DNA from: Hoylesella buccalis ATCC 35310
Lineage (GTDB): Bacteria > Bacteroidota > Bacteroidia > Bacteroidales > Bacteroidaceae
Direction of reading: 5' to 3'
Length of the DNA stretch: 64,000 nt
Assembly (NCBI RefSeq): GCF_025151385.1
Contig: NZ_CP102287.1
Span: forward strand, 1,550,001 to 1,614,000
Every line of letters begins with the position of its first letter. Position 1 is the stretch's first letter. Below the pieces are notes generated by a model. It ran no database searches, was not told where the DNA came from, and was given only the letters and a program-made list of their open reading frames with translations. Positions 52,305 through 62,297 of the stretch are shown here, piece by piece. Made by a program: the position numbers and the translations under genes.

Positions 52305-54092
52305 ATGATGAAAACTCTCAAACGTTTAGGAGCTTACATGGGAGGGCGCAAATACTTGCTGCCATGCTCCGTAGCACTGTCGGCAGTCAACGGACTGCTG
52401 TCGCTTGTCCCATTCATACTTATGTGGCTCGTGGTGCGCACACTACTAATCGCCAAGGGCAACCTCTCAAACACACCCCTTATAGACTATGCCCTGTGGG
52501 CTTTTATTATATCGGTGGCAAACGTGTTGCTCTACTTTTTGGCACTGATGCTTTCTCACCTTGCAGCATTCCGTATCGAAACCAACATGAGGCGCAAAGC
52601 GATGCAACGGCTGATGCGTGCACCATTGGGCTATCTCGATGAACAAAACACGGGGCGAATGCGCAAAATCATTGATGAGGATTCGGGACAGACACATACT
52701 TTTGTGGCACACCTGCTACCCGATGTGGCAAGTTGCATCGTTGCTCCGATAGGTGTTATCGTACTGTTATTCGCTGTGGATTGGCAGTTGGGTACGGCTG
52801 CAATGATACCTCTCATTGGTGCGATAGGCATTATGGGATATATGATGAACCCGAAGAACAACCAATTTCAAAGGCTCTACCTTGATGCGCAGGAGAAGAT
52901 GGGAGCTGAGGCGGTGGAATATGTAAGAGGTATTCCCGTAGTCAAGGTGTTCCAACAAACAGTCTTCTCGTTCAAACGTTTCTACGATAGCATTATCAGC
53001 TACCGCGACCTTGTCATCAAGTGTACGCTTGTGTGGCGCACGCCAATGTCATTTTATATACTTGCTATCAATGCCTTTGCCTTCATCCTCGTTCCTACTG
53101 CTATTATCCTGATAGGACTCGGTGGAGATACAAGCACAATTATCGCCAACGTGATACTTTATGTGGTGATTGCACCGCTCATCGCTTCCAACGTGATGAA
53201 AGCCATGTATCTCAGTCAGGACCTGTTCATGGCAAATGAGGCTGTAGAACGATTAGAGCAGCTCACTGATATTGCACCGCTCTCGCAACATGACGAGCCA
53301 AAACGGGCAGAAACGTACGACATTCGTTTCAACGATGTTTCGTTCCGATATGAGGGAGCGGAAAAAGATGCAGTGAGTCATATCAACCTTACCATTCCCG
53401 AAGGCAAGACGGTTGCGCTTGTAGGAGCGTCGGGCAGCGGAAAGACCACGATAGCAAGACTGATACCCCGTTTTTGGGACGTGCGTCATGGCAGCGTTAC
53501 CATTGGAGGTGTAGACGTGAGGGATATGCGCAAGGACGAACTGATGCGCAACGTGTCGTTCGTCTTCCAAAACACCCGTCTATTCAAAACTTCGCTCATC
53601 GAAAACCTACGTTACGGCAATCCTGATGCAACAACCGACCAGATTAACCGTGCCATCGACCTCTCACAAAGTCGCGAGATTATCGACCGTCTGCCACAGG
53701 GATTGGATACCGTTATCGGTGCCGAAGGTACTTATCTTTCGGGAGGTGAGCAACAACGTATTGTTCTTGCCCGTGCCATTCTGAAAGATGCTCCTATCAT
53801 AGTGCTCGATGAAGCGACCGCCTTTGCCGACCCCGAAAACGAACAGCTTATCCGTAAAGCACTGGCACATCTCACACAAGGAAAGACCGTACTAATGATA
53901 GCTCATAGACTTACCACTGTGCAGGATGCCGACAGCATCGTAGTTGTGGACGACGGCGAGATAGTCGAACAGGGCACGCACAAGGAACTATTGAGTGAGG
54001 AAAAGTATTACCACCGTATGTGGAATGAATATCAACAATCCGTTTCGTGGAAACTATCATCTATTAAAAGTCATAAAGTCATAAAGTCATAA
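52305..54092 (+). CDS. ABC half-transporter (membrane plus ATPase), first of pair
   Basis: The product is 595 residues. Six membrane helices (about 18-310) precede the ATPase: Walker A GASGSGKTT (about 378-386), signature LSGGEQQR and Walker B PIIVLDEATAFADPENE. The FADPENE following the glutamate is typical of the YbtQ/IrtB-like siderophore-related exporters-type importers, and differs from the second subunit. It very likely forms a heterodimer with the next gene. The last codons and stop fall within an 8-bp tandem repeat that also holds the start of the next gene. Confidence 0.9.
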   Translation: MMKTLKRLGAYMGGRKYLLPCSVALSAVNGLLSLVPFILMWLVVRTLLIAKGNLSNTPLIDYALWAFIISVANVLLYFLALMLSHLAAFRIETNMRRKAMQRLMRAPLGYLDEQNTGRMRKIIDEDSGQTHTFVAHLLPDVASCIVAPIGVIVLLFAVDWQLGTAAMIPLIGAIGIMGYMMNPKNNQFQRLYLDAQEKMGAEAVEYVRGIPVVKVFQQTVFSFKRFYDSIISYRDLVIKCTLVWRTPMSFYILAINAFAFILVPTAIILIGLGGDTSTIIANVILYVVIAPLIASNVMKAMYLSQDLFMANEAVERLEQLTDIAPLSQHDEPKRAETYDIRFNDVSFRYEGAEKDAVSHINLTIPEGKTVALVGASGSGKTTIARLIPRFWDVRHGSVTIGGVDVRDMRKDELMRNVSFVFQNTRLFKTSLIENLRYGNPDATTDQINRAIDLSQSREIIDRLPQGLDTVIGAEGTYLSGGEQQRIVLARAILKDAPIIVLDEATAFADPENEQLIRKALAHLTQGKTVLMIAHRLTTVQDADSIVVVDDGEIVEQGTHKELLSEEKYYHRMWNEYQQSVSWKLSSIKSHKVIKS

Positions 54093-54099
54093 AGTCATG
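54067..54099 (+). repeat. Four 8-bp tandem repeats joining two ABC genes
   Basis: aaagtcat is repeated exactly at 54067, 54075, 54083 and 54091, then g completes the ATG of the next gene (54097). The stop of the first gene (taa, 54090-54092) lies inside the array. As the unit is not a multiple of three, loss of one copy gives an ATGA stop/start overlap, and gain of copies widens the gap by 8 bp. Confidence 0.85.
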
Positions 54100-55860
54100 A
54101 TTAAATATTTTCAAAACCGTTTCGCTCTTACGGAAAAAGGGGCAAAGGACTTGCGGCAAGGCATCATCTTTTCGACACTGCTCAACCTTGTGCTGATGCT
54201 GCCACCCACTTATTTGTTTTTCTTCCTGATGGAGTATCTCGATAATATGCCAAGGAATGCCCCTCATACGTTGTGGTTTTATCTCCTCATGGCAGCAGGA
54301 CTTATGGTCGTGATGCTCATCGTGATTCGTCGGCAATACGACAGTACCTATACCACCGTATATAATGAGAGTGCGCAACGCCGTATCTCCTTAGCCGAGA
54401 AACTGCGCCGTTTGCCTCTCGCCTTCTTTGGTGAGCGCAATCTCTCCGACCTCACTGCCACTATTATGGAAGACTGCACACAATTGGAAACAACGTTCTC
54501 GCACGCCATTCCCCAACTGTTTGCTTCCGTGGTGAGCATGGTCATTATCGCAGCGGGAATGTTCTGTTACGACTGGCGATTAGCCATCGCTCTGTTTTGG
54601 GTAGTGCCATTTGCCTTGGTGGTGCTATTAGTTTCACGAAATCGAATGGACAAGGCTTTTACACATGTCTACCACATCAAGCGTGGCGTGAGCGAACAGA
54701 TACAGGAAGGACTGGAATGTGTGCAGGAAATCAAGTCGTACAATGGCGAGGACGAATATAACCAGCGGTTCGACCAGCGATTAAAAACATTAGAAAAAGG
54801 ACTTGTTGCCGGTGAACTCTTGACAAGTGTGTTTGTCAACATCTCCGCTGTACTGCTTAAATTAGGCATGCCTACCGTCATCGTTGTAGGCGCATGGATG
54901 CTCCAGCGTGGCGACGTGTCGGTGTTCGTCTATTTGGCGTTCCTCCTTGTTTCGGCAATGGTTTATAATCCTATCCTTGAAGTATGCAGCAACCTTGCTA
55001 TTCTTACTTTTCTCGATGTACGCATCAAACGAATGAAAGAGATGGAGGCAATGCCCATACAGACGGGCAACACCAAGGTGGAAGTTTCGAACTATGACAT
55101 TGAGTTCCACAACGTCAGCTTTTCCTACGAAACAGACAAGCAGGTGCTTCACAACGTTTCATTCACTGCCCGACAAGGCGAGATAACCGCACTCGTTGGT
55201 CCATCTGGTGGTGGCAAGAGTACCACTGCCAAGCTCGCTGCACGTTTTTGGGACATCAATAGCGGGAAGATAACTCTGGGCGGACACGACATCTCGGGCA
55301 TAGAACCAGAGGCGTTGCTCAAAAATTACGCCGTAGTATTTCAAGACGTGATGCTCTTCAATGCCTCCGTTGCCGACAACATACGCATAGGAAAGCGCGA
55401 CGCCACCGATGAGGAGGTAAGGCATGTGGCACGATTGGCACAGTGCGATGACTTCATCAATCGTATGCCACAAGGCTACGACACGGTGATAGGCGAAAAT
55501 GGGGAAACCCTTTCGGGTGGGGAGCGGCAGCGTATCTCCATAGCCCGTGCGCTTCTGAAAGATGCTCCTGTCATCCTCTTGGACGAAGCCACCGCCAGCC
55601 TTGATGCCGAGAACGAGACAAAGATTCAGGCTGGTATCTCCGAACTGGTGCGCAACAAGACTGTCATTATCATTGCGCACCGCATGCGCACCGTATTAGG
55701 TGCCGACCACATCATAGTACTCTCAGGCGGAACAGTCGTGGAACAGGGTACACCCGATGAACTAATGGCACACAATGGGACTTTTGCACAAATGGTAAGA
55801 CTGCAACAAGATTCTCCTTCGGCAAACATCTCATCAAAAATAAAAACAGAAACCAAATAA
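54097..55860 (+). CDS. ABC half-transporter, second of pair
   Basis: The product is 587 residues. Six membrane helices (about 20-300) precede Walker A GPSGGGKSTT (about 368-377), signature LSGGERQR and Walker B PVILLDEATASLD. Its D-loop is the standard SLD, whereas the first subunit has FAD, as in heterodimeric YbtP/YbtQ- and IrtA/IrtB-like systems. These handle siderophores or hydrophobic compounds; direction cannot be told. It starts 4 bp after the first subunit and is followed 12 bp later by the MMPL gene. Confidence 0.9.
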   Translation: MIKYFQNRFALTEKGAKDLRQGIIFSTLLNLVLMLPPTYLFFFLMEYLDNMPRNAPHTLWFYLLMAAGLMVVMLIVIRRQYDSTYTTVYNESAQRRISLAEKLRRLPLAFFGERNLSDLTATIMEDCTQLETTFSHAIPQLFASVVSMVIIAAGMFCYDWRLAIALFWVVPFALVVLLVSRNRMDKAFTHVYHIKRGVSEQIQEGLECVQEIKSYNGEDEYNQRFDQRLKTLEKGLVAGELLTSVFVNISAVLLKLGMPTVIVVGAWMLQRGDVSVFVYLAFLLVSAMVYNPILEVCSNLAILTFLDVRIKRMKEMEAMPIQTGNTKVEVSNYDIEFHNVSFSYETDKQVLHNVSFTARQGEITALVGPSGGGKSTTAKLAARFWDINSGKITLGGHDISGIEPEALLKNYAVVFQDVMLFNASVADNIRIGKRDATDEEVRHVARLAQCDDFINRMPQGYDTVIGENGETLSGGERQRISIARALLKDAPVILLDEATASLDAENETKIQAGISELVRNKTVIIIAHRMRTVLGADHIIVLSGGTVVEQGTPDELMAHNGTFAQMVRLQQDSPSANISSKIKTETK

Positions 55861-55872
55861 AAGAAAGCAATC

Positions 55873-58245
55873 ATGAAAATCGAAAAAATCAACAACCTTT
55901 TCAGGCAACTGGCCAACTGGATTTTGCGCCATCGGCTTATTGTGGGTGCGCTGTTTGCGGTGGTCATCGCCTTTTCGCTCGTTGGAGCCAAGCGCATCGT
56001 GATAAGAACTTCGTTCGATGACTATTTCCTAAGCGACGACCCTATACTGCTCAAGACCAACGAGTTCAAGTCTATCTTTGGTAACGACTACTATGTGGCA
56101 GTGCTGGTAAAGAATAAGGACATCTTCTCCAAACGCAGTCTCACACTCATTCGTGAGCTGAGCAACGAACTGAAAGATAGTTTGTCGTACGCCGACAAGG
56201 TAACATCGCTCACCGACCTTGAGTTTGCCTCTGGTACGGAGGAAGGTATGACCATAGAGCAGATTGTACCCGAGCAAATTCCATCGGATGCCGCTGGACT
56301 GAAAGAAATCAAGCGTAAGGCTTACAGCAAACCCTATCTAGCAAAGAAAATGGTATCGACCGATGGAACGATGACATGGATCATGGTAAAGCTGCGTCCC
56401 TTCCCTGCCGACAGTGTGTGGAAGAAGACGAGCGACATGGCTCCCGACATGATTACCGGGAGGGAAGCTGGACATATCATAGGCAAGGAGAAATATGCAG
56501 AACTGTCGCCCGCTGCTGCGGGAATGCCTTATCTGAGCTATGAGAAGGTGGTCTATCTCAAGGGCGAAATGGGACGATTGTTCCTCTTCGCATTTATCAT
56601 CTCTATTGTAGTAATGCTCATTGTAACTCGTTCGATACGTGGAGTAATAGCACCATTGCTCACCTCTGTCTTAGGACTGCTCATCAGCTTTGGCATCATC
56701 GGCTGGACAGGCATCTATATCGACATGACTACCATGATGATAGCCGTCATTCTCACCTTTGCTTGCTCCATTGCCTACAACATCCACCTGTACAACTTCT
56801 TCAAGACGCGCTTCGTAGAGACAGGTAGGCGCAGGCAATCCATCATCGACGCAATGGGCGAGACCGGTTGGGGCGTATCGCTCTCGGCACTCACCACCGT
56901 GGCTGCCATGATGACTTTCCTTTCCATGAACATCGTACCCATGCAGGCAATTGGTATCAATACATCAATCAGCCTGCTCGCCGTATTGATTACCTGCCTT
57001 TTCATCACTCCCTTGCTGTTGTCGTTTGGCAAAGATAGAAAACCAACTGTCAACATGTCGAAGAGCTTTGAGGGCTATATTGGCAATCGGTTTGAGCAAT
57101 TCGGGAGCTTTGTGATACGCCATCATCGGGGCATTGTCGCGTTGTCGGTGGTGCTGACGATTTTCTGTGGCATCGGACTCTTCTTCATCGAGCCAGCGTT
57201 CGACATTGAGAAGACGATGGGGAGAAAAGTGCCTTACGTCAACAAATTCCTCAACCTTTGTGAAACGGAACTCGGCTCCATGTATGCTTACGATTTGATG
57301 ATTACGCTGCCGCACGACAATGATGCCAAGAAACCAGAAAATCTACAGAAGCTCGACCAATTGTCAAAAATTGCTGACGGCTACAAGCTAACCAAACGCC
57401 ATAACTCCATCACAGACATTGTGAAAGACATGAATTGCACACTCAACGGAAACAAGCAGCAATTTTACACCATTCCCGACAATGCCGATATGGTGGCACA
57501 GTTGCTGTTGCTCTACGAAAACGCTGGAGGAACGGAGTCGGAATACTGGATGGATTACAACTATAAACGGCTAAGGCTACAAATAGAACTGAAAGACTAC
57601 AACTCCAACGAAGCAGAAAAGGAAATGAACAACCTTCAGGCGGAGGCACACCGTCTCTTTCCCGATGCACACGTTTCGGTGGTAGGAAATGTTCCGCAAT
57701 TCACCGTCATGCAGCAGTATGTGGAGCGAGGACAGATGTGGTCGATGATGCTATCGGTATTGGTGATCGGCATCATCCTCTTACTGATTTTTGGAAACTG
57801 GAAAGTAGGACTCGTAGGGATGATACCCAACATTGCCCCTGCCATTATCGTAGGTGGAATGATGGGCTGGCTCGGCTACCCACTTGACATGATGACCGCC
57901 TCGCTCATCCCGATGGTCTTGGGTATCGCTGTCGATGACACCATTCATTTCATCAACCACAGTCATGTGGCATTCGACAAATATGGCAACTACAAAATAG
58001 CCATCAACCGCACCTTCCGCACCGAAGGACTTGCCATAGTGATGTCCACGGTTGTCATCTCGGCTACATTCATGGGCTTCGTCTTCTCCGATGCCACACA
58101 GATGAGCAACTGGGGCATACTGGCAGTAGCAGGCATGGTATCGGCTTTGCTGGCTGACCTCTTCCTCACCCCTATCCTCATAGACTATCTCCACATCTTC
58201 AAGCAAGAAAAAGTAAACATCAACAACACTCAAAATAACAATTAA
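55873..58245 (+). CDS. MMPL/RND-family transporter
   Basis: The product is 790 residues with the twelve-helix RND layout in two halves. Helix 1 (about 23-42) is followed by a first periplasmic domain (about 43-235), helices to about 385, then a second periplasmic domain (about 440-640) and five helices. Conserved bits include SIAYNIHLYNFFKTRF and VDDTIHFINHSHVAFDKYG. The family (HpnN/MmpL) moves lipids or other hydrophobic molecules from the inner membrane, using the proton gradient. It has no HAE-type adaptor gene; instead a LolA-like carrier and a barrel follow. Confidence 0.88.
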   Translation: MKIEKINNLFRQLANWILRHRLIVGALFAVVIAFSLVGAKRIVIRTSFDDYFLSDDPILLKTNEFKSIFGNDYYVAVLVKNKDIFSKRSLTLIRELSNELKDSLSYADKVTSLTDLEFASGTEEGMTIEQIVPEQIPSDAAGLKEIKRKAYSKPYLAKKMVSTDGTMTWIMVKLRPFPADSVWKKTSDMAPDMITGREAGHIIGKEKYAELSPAAAGMPYLSYEKVVYLKGEMGRLFLFAFIISIVVMLIVTRSIRGVIAPLLTSVLGLLISFGIIGWTGIYIDMTTMMIAVILTFACSIAYNIHLYNFFKTRFVETGRRRQSIIDAMGETGWGVSLSALTTVAAMMTFLSMNIVPMQAIGINTSISLLAVLITCLFITPLLLSFGKDRKPTVNMSKSFEGYIGNRFEQFGSFVIRHHRGIVALSVVLTIFCGIGLFFIEPAFDIEKTMGRKVPYVNKFLNLCETELGSMYAYDLMITLPHDNDAKKPENLQKLDQLSKIADGYKLTKRHNSITDIVKDMNCTLNGNKQQFYTIPDNADMVAQLLLLYENAGGTESEYWMDYNYKRLRLQIELKDYNSNEAEKEMNNLQAEAHRLFPDAHVSVVGNVPQFTVMQQYVERGQMWSMMLSVLVIGIILLLIFGNWKVGLVGMIPNIAPAIIVGGMMGWLGYPLDMMTASLIPMVLGIAVDDTIHFINHSHVAFDKYGNYKIAINRTFRTEGLAIVMSTVVISATFMGFVFSDATQMSNWGILAVAGMVSALLADLFLTPILIDYLHIFKQEKVNINNTQNNN

Positions 58246-58255
58246 ACTCAAAAGT

Positions 58256-59035
58256 ATGACAACAAGAAATTTTACATTGCTGCTCCTCGCCCTGTTGGCA
58301 ATTGGTAGCGCACAGGCAGCAGGACTGTCTGGTAGGGATATTATGCAGAAAGTAAAAAACCGACCTGATGGCGACACACGCTACGCTACCGTAGAGATGA
58401 CACTCATTCAACGAAGTGGACACAAACGCATCAGAAAACTCGAGTCATGGGCTATGGACGTGGGCAAGGACACAAAGAAAATTATGTTCTTCACTTATCC
58501 CGGAGATGTGAAGGGCACAGGATTCCTCACCTGGGACTACGACAATCCACGCAAGGTGGACGACAAGTGGCTCTATCTGCCTGCCATGAAAAAGACAAGA
58601 CGCATCAGCGGTAAGTCGTCGAAGACCGACTACTTCATGGGCAGCGACTTTACCTACAACGACATGAGTATGCGCAATGTGGACGAGGAAAAACATCAGC
58701 TCCTGCGAGAAGAAAACTTAGGCGGACACCGATGCTGGGTGGTGCAGTCGATTCCCAATGACAAGGACGAAATCTATACACGTCGAGTAACATGGATAAG
58801 ACAGGACTGTTTGATGGCTGTCAAGGCTGAATACTACGACAAACTGAACAAGCTACACCGCCGACTCTCTATCTCCAACATCGATAAAGTACAGGGATTC
58901 TGGACGATGCACCTCATGCAAATGGAAAATGTGCAGACGGGGCACAAGACCATCATTCGCATGGACAACCAGCGATTCAATGTCAAGGTGGCGCCCAACC
59001 TCTTCACCGTTTCCAAATTGGAGAAAGGGCTCTAA
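58256..59035 (+). CDS. LolA-like periplasmic carrier (outer-membrane lipoprotein-sorting family)
   Basis: The product is 259 residues with a signal peptide (cut near SAQA|AG, about residue 21). The mature domain carries family markers: VKGTGFLTWDYDN, DDKWLYLPAMKKTRRI, and FMGSDFTYNDMS (about 123-134). The fold is an open beta barrel that shields acyl chains. Members usually sit beside MMPL pumps, and are thought to take a lipid from the pump. It lies 10 bp after the pump gene and 1 bp before the barrel gene. Confidence 0.88.
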   Translation: MTTRNFTLLLLALLAIGSAQAAGLSGRDIMQKVKNRPDGDTRYATVEMTLIQRSGHKRIRKLESWAMDVGKDTKKIMFFTYPGDVKGTGFLTWDYDNPRKVDDKWLYLPAMKKTRRISGKSSKTDYFMGSDFTYNDMSMRNVDEEKHQLLREENLGGHRCWVVQSIPNDKDEIYTRRVTWIRQDCLMAVKAEYYDKLNKLHRRLSISNIDKVQGFWTMHLMQMENVQTGHKTIIRMDNQRFNVKVAPNLFTVSKLEKGL

Positions 59036-59036
59036 A

Positions 59037-60356
59037 ATGAACCTGATACAACTATCCACTCTCTTGCTTGTGCCGATGTTCTCGGCACAAGCATCAGCCC
59101 AAATAGAAACGCGAACAGCAGCTATTGACAATCTTGAAACAGTACCCGAAGAGACTCTTCAGGAGACGTATGACAAAGACAGCGATGACGCATTACAAGT
59201 TCGGGTGAAGGGATTTCTTGACACCTATCACGCACTCCGAACAACGGGGAATGCAGACTGGATGGCGTCGAGAACTCGGGCAAGGGGCGAAGTGAGACTC
59301 GAAAAAGGAGCGACAGCTCTCTTTGTCTCGCTGAACGCTATTTACAACGGAATACTGAAAGAACGCACAGGCATTGAGCTGCGTGAGGCGTACCTGTCAT
59401 ATACCAAAGGCAACCTTGACCTGCGTGTGGGACGGCAAATCGTGATATGGGGAGTGGCAGACGCACTGCGACTTACCGACTGTGTGTCGCCCATCGACTA
59501 CACCGAATTTCTCGCCCAAGACTATGACGACATACGTATGCCTGTGAATGGCTTACGTGCCAAATACACCTTGGGAGCCATTACAGCAGAAGCGGTGTGC
59601 AACCCTGTGACTAACTTCGCTGTGATACCTACCGACCTGCGCAATCCGTGGGCAATGCGTTTGCCGAACACCTCCCTCCCCTATTCCATAGACTTGGAAA
59701 GCGGAAAACCAGAAAAGCGACTGAAGAACATGGAATACGGCGGACGCATCACCGTCAACCTCAGCGGTGTGGATTTCTCTGTGAGTGCCTTGCGCACATG
59801 GAACAAACTGCCAACCCTCCGTATGGGAATGACAACCGACGGAAAGTCACTACACATCGATGGACGCTATCACCGCATGACAATGTTAGGAGCCGACTGT
59901 TCGTTACCCATCGGGCAATTCGTCATTCGAGCAGAGGTAGCCAAATACATCGACGAGGCGCAAAATGCTGCAATGGGATGCGAAGTGGAATGCCGCAATG
60001 CACTCAATGCCCTCATCGGCATTGATTGGTACCCTGGCAACGACTGGAATGCAAGCCTGCAATATTGCCACAAATACACATCGGGCAATCTCGAAAGACT
60101 GCCTATCTATCGCCATGCAGGGATAGCCACGGCACGGCTCGCCAAAGAACTGCTGCAAAACACGCTAAAACTTTCTACCTTTGCCTACGTTGATGTAACA
60201 AACGGTGGCATCTTCAATCGCCTGTCCACCACCTATTCACTCAACGATCAAACAGCAATCACTATCGGATACGACTATTTTCATGCCGACAGAGGAATGT
60301 TCAAGATGTATGGCAAAAACAGCGAGGCGTGGGTTAAACTGAAGTACAGCTTCTAA
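59037..60356 (+). CDS. Outer-membrane beta-barrel protein (DUF1302-like)
   Basis: The product is 439 residues from the ATG at 59037 (MNLIQLSTLLLVPMFS), one base after the carrier stop. The frame is open upstream inside the carrier gene, but lacks a signal there. A signal peptide ends near ASAQ (about 22). The rest is amphipathic beta strands, with RVGRQIVIWGVADALRLTD and a final aromatic KLKYSF, which fits an outer-membrane barrel of the DUF1302/alginate-export kind. Together with the pump and carrier it would complete a route to the surface. Its cargo is unknown. Confidence 0.8.
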   Translation: MNLIQLSTLLLVPMFSAQASAQIETRTAAIDNLETVPEETLQETYDKDSDDALQVRVKGFLDTYHALRTTGNADWMASRTRARGEVRLEKGATALFVSLNAIYNGILKERTGIELREAYLSYTKGNLDLRVGRQIVIWGVADALRLTDCVSPIDYTEFLAQDYDDIRMPVNGLRAKYTLGAITAEAVCNPVTNFAVIPTDLRNPWAMRLPNTSLPYSIDLESGKPEKRLKNMEYGGRITVNLSGVDFSVSALRTWNKLPTLRMGMTTDGKSLHIDGRYHRMTMLGADCSLPIGQFVIRAEVAKYIDEAQNAAMGCEVECRNALNALIGIDWYPGNDWNASLQYCHKYTSGNLERLPIYRHAGIATARLAKELLQNTLKLSTFAYVDVTNGGIFNRLSTTYSLNDQTAITIGYDYFHADRGMFKMYGKNSEAWVKLKYSF

Positions 60357-60431
60357 CGATAACCACTACTCTGAGAGTAGGTTCTCGCATGGGCATGTCA
60401 CATGCAAACTAAAAACATCCGCCGATGGTCA

Positions 60432-61436
60432 TCAGAACTGTTCGAGGATGGCGATGCGCTTCTTCGTGTCGGGATGCGTAGAGAAGAGCGAGTTCATAAA
60501 ACCCATCAGGCCTGATGACATCGCATCTGGCTGCACGATGAAGAGCTGGGCCACGTCTTGCTGTTTGACATCATCCAGTCCTGGGTCTTGCGACAGCTTG
60601 CGCAAGGCGTTGGCCAGTGCCATGGGGTTGCCACACAACTCTGCCCCACCGGCATCTGCCATGTATTCGCGTTTGCGTGAGATGGCGAAGCGGGTAACGA
60701 GCGTGAAGAAGTAGGCGATGGCGCAACAAATCAATCCCACGACGAGGATGATCAAAAACGACAGTCCGTTGCCCTTCTCATCGTTGCTTCTACGTGATCC
60801 GCCCCCCATCCACATCGTGTAATACAACATGCGCACCACCATGTACATCACCGTGGCGACAATGCCCACGAAGATAATGCTCACCACCAGCAGGCGCGTG
60901 TCCTTGTTACGAATGTGGGTAAGCTCGTGAGCCACCACGCCGGAGAGTTCCTCGTCGCTGAGGCGGTTGATGATGCCCGTGGTGAGCGTCACGGTGTAGG
61001 TTTTGGCGTTGATACCGCTGGCGAAGGCATTCAGCTGCGCATCGTCTACCACGTTAATCTTGGGCATGTCCATGCCGCAAGTCATGCAGAGGTTTTCCAC
61101 AATGTTGTAGATGCGCGGGTTCTCGCGCCGCGTGAGCGGACGGGCACCGGTGGCATGCTGAATCATCGACACGTTGGAGAAATAAGCGATGACAAACCAA
61201 ATGCCCACCACGATGAGCACCCAAGGAATGGCCTGGACGAAATAAGCGTTCACCTCCTCTACGTTGAGGGTGTGCACCATTTCGCCGTTCGCGTCGTAAT
61301 AGCCCCCGCCTAAGTAGTTGAGCAACGCCAGAAAAACCCAAATCATCACCAGGATGATGACAGGAAACGCCACCAACAACAATGCACTCATGATGTTGTT
61401 GCGGCGTATCTGCGTTTGGATGCCTACGTATTTCAT
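60432..61436 (-). CDS. htpX: M48-family membrane metalloprotease (HtpX-like)
   Basis: The product is 334 residues. Membrane helices lie near 17-40 and 70-88, with two more near 187-207 and 230-250. The zinc motif is HELTH (170-174) and a further ligand Glu in KREYMADAGG (about 260). It degrades misfolded or damaged membrane proteins, with its active site in the cytoplasm. It lies 3 bp after lemA and converges on the barrel gene. The HtpX-LemA pair is frequent. Confidence 0.92.
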   Translation of the reverse strand: MKYVGIQTQIRRNNIMSALLLVAFPVIILVMIWVFLALLNYLGGGYYDANGEMVHTLNVEEVNAYFVQAIPWVLIVVGIWFVIAYFSNVSMIQHATGARPLTRRENPRIYNIVENLCMTCGMDMPKINVVDDAQLNAFASGINAKTYTVTLTTGIINRLSDEELSGVVAHELTHIRNKDTRLLVVSIIFVGIVATVMYMVVRMLYYTMWMGGGSRRSNDEKGNGLSFLIILVVGLICCAIAYFFTLVTRFAISRKREYMADAGGAELCGNPMALANALRKLSQDPGLDDVKQQDVAQLFIVQPDAMSSGLMGFMNSLFSTHPDTKKRIAILEQF

Positions 61437-61439
61437 GTT

Positions 61440-62003
61440 TTAAAACTTCACCTCCGGCGCCTTTTCAATCTCAGCGCGCTGTTCGGGAGCTATCTCGTAC
61501 ATGGGTTCGCGCTTAAAGCCAAACATGTTGGCAAAAAGGTTGGAAGGGAATGTCTGCACGGCATTGTTCAGCTCGCGCGTTGCCGTGTTGAAGTAACGGC
61601 GCACGGCAGAGAGTTTGTTCTCGATGTCGGCAATTTCGTTCTGCAACTGCATGAAGTTCTGGTTGGCCTTGAGTTCGGGATAAGCCTCCAAAGACACACG
61701 CAGACCCGCCAAGGCTTGCGTCAGTGCGTTGTCGGCCTTCATCTTCTCGTTGATGGTCGTAGCCCCCATGCCCATGGCGCGGGCCTCGGTGATGCGCTGC
61801 AGCACCTGCTTCTCGTGTTCGGCGTAACCTTTGACGGCCCCAATCAACTGAGGAATCAAGTCGGCACGCTGTTTTAGTTGTACGTCGATATTGGCGAACG
61901 CATTCTCACGATTGTTGCGCAATCTCACCAAGTTGTTATAGATGCCGATGCATCCCAGTACCAGTAGCACGATGACTACCAAAATCACAATTCCTGTTAC
62001 CAT
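61440..62003 (-). CDS. lemA: LemA family protein
   Basis: The product is 187 residues from the ATG at 62003 (MVTGIVILVVIVLLVLG); the frame is open 34 more codons but that includes the promoter (-7 TATATTTG, 62043-62036). One N-terminal helix anchors it, and the rest is a long helical bundle with NRENAFANIDVQLKQRADLIP, the LemA marker. The function is not settled; a membrane-linked role with the protease is inferred from the pair. Confidence 0.93.
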   Translation of the reverse strand: MVTGIVILVVIVLLVLGCIGIYNNLVRLRNNRENAFANIDVQLKQRADLIPQLIGAVKGYAEHEKQVLQRITEARAMGMGATTINEKMKADNALTQALAGLRVSLEAYPELKANQNFMQLQNEIADIENKLSAVRRYFNTATRELNNAVQTFPSNLFANMFGFKREPMYEIAPEQRAEIEKAPEVKF

Positions 62004-62258
62004 AGTTCCATTTATTTGATTGTTTGTTGGATGTACAAATATAATTAAAAGTTGCGGAAGTTCTTCTGATTTAAGATTTATTAGGAAACAAAGCAGAAAG
62101 AACATCCGTTCATCGGCACGACTCTTTCAACTAAACAGGGAGTTTGTTGGCAAAAACAATCATGGGCGTTTGTTTTTAACAACGAATCGGGCGAATTGCC
62201 ATTTTTGAACAGGTATGTGTTTTTCCCTGGATTCTTTCAAATTATTAAATACAATATG

Positions 62259-62297
62259 TATCTTTGTTGTCGCGAAAAATGTATTCTTTCGCGACAA
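62259..62297 (+). promoter_or_regulatory. Promoter with inverted repeat at the start of transcription
   Basis: A -7 box TATCTTTG (62259-62266; a weak -33 near 62235) is followed at once by an 11-bp perfect inverted repeat, ttgtcgcgaaa (62267-62277) / tttcgcgacaa (62287-62297). It may be an operator, or a 5' hairpin in the mRNA. A 14-codon frame (62364-62408, MKSYELPEVVVTGH) lies in the leader. Confidence 0.5.
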
